A stretch of DNA of 17,237 bases from Pseudomonadota bacterium (lineage in GTDB: Bacteria > Pseudomonadota > Alphaproteobacteria > Rhizobiales > Xanthobacteraceae): assembly GCA_023432845.1 (NCBI GenBank), contig JAEZEY010000106.1, positions 1 to 17,237 of the forward strand, in the 5' to 3' direction. Below, in pieces: positions 14,674 to 17,237 of this stretch. Position 1 is the stretch's first letter. Every line of letters begins with the position of its first letter. The position numbers and the translations under genes are program-made. A model generated the notes under the pieces. That model searched no databases and was not told where the DNA came from. It was given only the letters and a program-made list of their open reading frames with translations.

Positions 14674-15492
14674 TTACTTCAGCCGTTCGATCAGCGCCAT
14701 GGCCGCGGCTGGCGCCTTCACCTTGGCTTCGTGGATGAAATAGATGAAGGCGTCGCGCGGCTGTTTCGGCGCGGATTTCTTGTCGACACGCGGTAAGTCG
14801 GCTGGTTCGCCGCCTTTGACCCAGACCTTTGCGCGATCGGCCCAGGCGTCGAGCGCCTTGGGCGGATAACCGGCCTTGAGCTTCTCGTTGCCTTTCTGCA
14901 GCCGGGCATAGACAAAGTCGGCGGTGATGTCGGCGATCTCCGCATAGGTCTCGTGCTCGGCATAGCAGATGGCGACGCCTTTCTCGCGCGCCAGTGCAAT
15001 GAATTCCGGCGTCTTGAAGGTGTCGTTGCGCACCTCGACGACATGGCGAAGCGGACGACGTTCGAACTTGTCCGGCAGCAGATCGAGAAACGCACCGAAG
15101 TCGGCGGCATCGAACTTCTTGTGCGGGGCAAACTGCCAGAGCAAGGGACCCAGCTTGGGCCCGAGCTCGGTGATGCCGGATTGCAGAAACCGCTCGATCG
15201 ACGGGCCGGCTTCGGCGAGCACGCGACGATTGACCGCATAGCGCGGCCCCTTCAGCGAAAACACGAAGCCGTCCGGCACTTCGGATGCCCATTTGGCGAA
15301 GCTGGCCGGCTTCATGGTCGAATAAAACGTGCCGTTGACCTCAATCGAGGTCAGATGCTGGCCCGCATGTTCGAGTTCGCGCGCTTGCGGCAGGCCTTTC
15401 GGATAGAAAACGCCGCGCCACGGCTCGTAAGTCCAGCCGCCGACGCCGACGTAAGCCTTTGCCGAGTAAGCTTTCGTTAAGGTTTTCGTCAC
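14674..15492 (-). CDS. DUF72-family protein
   Basis: This protein of about 272 residues belongs to the DUF72 family, which has a TIM-barrel-like fold and no settled function. Family features: GVGGWTYEPWRGVFYP near the N-terminus, SIEVNGTFYST, FVFSLKGPR, LLWQFAP, VVEVRND, ICYAEH, FVYARLQ and a FIYFIHEAKVKAPAAA end. No signal peptide is seen, so it should be cytoplasmic. The start is uncertain. GTG at 15492 is chosen because it leaves a short lead-in as in family members; TTG at 15528 would add 12 residues. Neither has a clear ribosome binding site. It is a single gene, facing cysA and in tandem with groEL upstream, which has its own terminator. Confidence 0.88.
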   Translation of the reverse strand: MTKTLTKAYSAKAYVGVGGWTYEPWRGVFYPKGLPQARELEHAGQHLTSIEVNGTFYSTMKPASFAKWASEVPDGFVFSLKGPRYAVNRRVLAEAGPSIERFLQSGITELGPKLGPLLWQFAPHKKFDAADFGAFLDLLPDKFERRPLRHVVEVRNDTFKTPEFIALAREKGVAICYAEHETYAEIADITADFVYARLQKGNEKLKAGYPPKALDAWADRAKVWVKGGEPADLPRVDKKSAPKQPRDAFIYFIHEAKVKAPAAAMALIERLK

Positions 15493-15824
15493 GTTATCTA
15501 CACAATCAGGGTCTATAAAATTGGGCAAGCGGCGGGATTGCTCAAGCGATCTGCACCCAGACGGCCACGATAAGATCGACGACGGCGGATGTACCCGCGT
15601 CTGATCTTCTCCGTGGTCGTTTTCGTTTCCGGTTCATCTGCGAGCTCGATGTGGCGCAGGGTACTGCGTCTGCAGCCAGCGTCCACCCGATTTCATCATG
15701 GTAGACGCACGTTGGGGAATTGCCGCTGCCCAACTTCCGTTCCGGCACCGTGAAGCGTGTCAAAGAGAAAAAGGCCCGGGATTGCTCCCGGGCCTTCGTA
15801 TTTTTGTGTCGAGTGACGCGGACC
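15493..15824. other. 332-base spacer between DUF72 and groEL
   Basis: The groEL terminator occupies 15765-15796. A TATAGA element on the minus strand at 15517-15512 could be a -10 box for the DUF72 gene; it would place transcription start inside the TTG-start version and so favour the GTG at 15492. The rest, about 15540-15760, has no convincing ORF, repeat or RNA structure. Confidence 0.5.
15765..15796 (-). terminator. Strong intrinsic terminator of groEL
   Basis: On the minus strand an 11-bp GC-rich stem (AAGGCCCGGGA paired with TCCCGGGCCTT, loop of four bases) is followed by a T-rich tract (TTTTTCTCTTTG). It begins about 28 bases after the groEL stop codon and is oriented to end that transcript, keeping it out of the DUF72 gene. 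Confidence 0.9.

Positions 15825-17237
<1,413 letters not shown>

Overview
The window is GC-rich chromosomal DNA that reads like a Rhizobiales (Hyphomicrobiales) alphaproteobacterium, probably near Bradyrhizobium, Pseudolabrys or Xanthobacteraceae. This rests on four things: a CoxE/XdhC/molybdopterin-handling gene set, a BcsS-type protein, two classes of imperfect palindromic intergenic repeat of a kind common in that order, and a GroEL with a typical GGM tail. The genus is inferred; no rRNA or other marker settles it. I see no tRNA, rRNA, CRISPR array, insertion sequence, integrase or phage gene.

Layout. (1) 1-3508, plus strand: the 3' end of a coxE-like VWA gene, an XdhC N-terminal-domain protein, an XdhC Rossmann-domain protein, and a fused MoeA-like/MocA-like protein. 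Together they look like the maturation module of a molybdenum hydroxylase (CO-dehydrogenase or xanthine-dehydrogenase type), whose structural genes would lie upstream of the window. Two unrelated palindromic repeats sit on either side of the small XdhC gene. (2) 3509-4015: a mostly empty spacer with one doubtful small ORF, then a promoter with a perfect 20-bp palindrome. (3) 4016-7585, plus strand: a tightly overlapping operon for a TetR regulator, a short lipoprotein-type HlyD adaptor, an ABC-2 ATPase and an ABC-2 permease. It resembles the E. coli cecR-ybhGFSR locus but has one permease. (4) 7582-9233, minus strand: an orphan bcsS-like gene and an AraC regulator, the latter divergent from an MFS transporter at 9344-10585. 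(5) 10847-14670, plus strand: a complete sulfate/thiosulfate ABC importer in the order binding protein, CysT, CysW, CysA. (6) 14674-17237, minus strand: a DUF72 protein, then groEL running off the right edge, with a strong intrinsic terminator after its stop codon.

How they work together. The first block inserts or matures molybdenum cofactor. The second is probably a self-regulated efflux system: the palindrome overlaps the predicted tetR start site, and all four genes are coupled by ATGA stop/start overlaps. The AraC/MFS pair looks like a regulator with its own exporter. The cys block imports sulfate into the cytoplasm. Nearly all genes belong to known families, and I did not find a convincing new system. 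The points most worth checking are the TetR operator, the predicted inner-membrane lipoprotein adaptor, the XdhC gene bracketed by repeats, and the bcsS gene without cellulose synthase neighbours.
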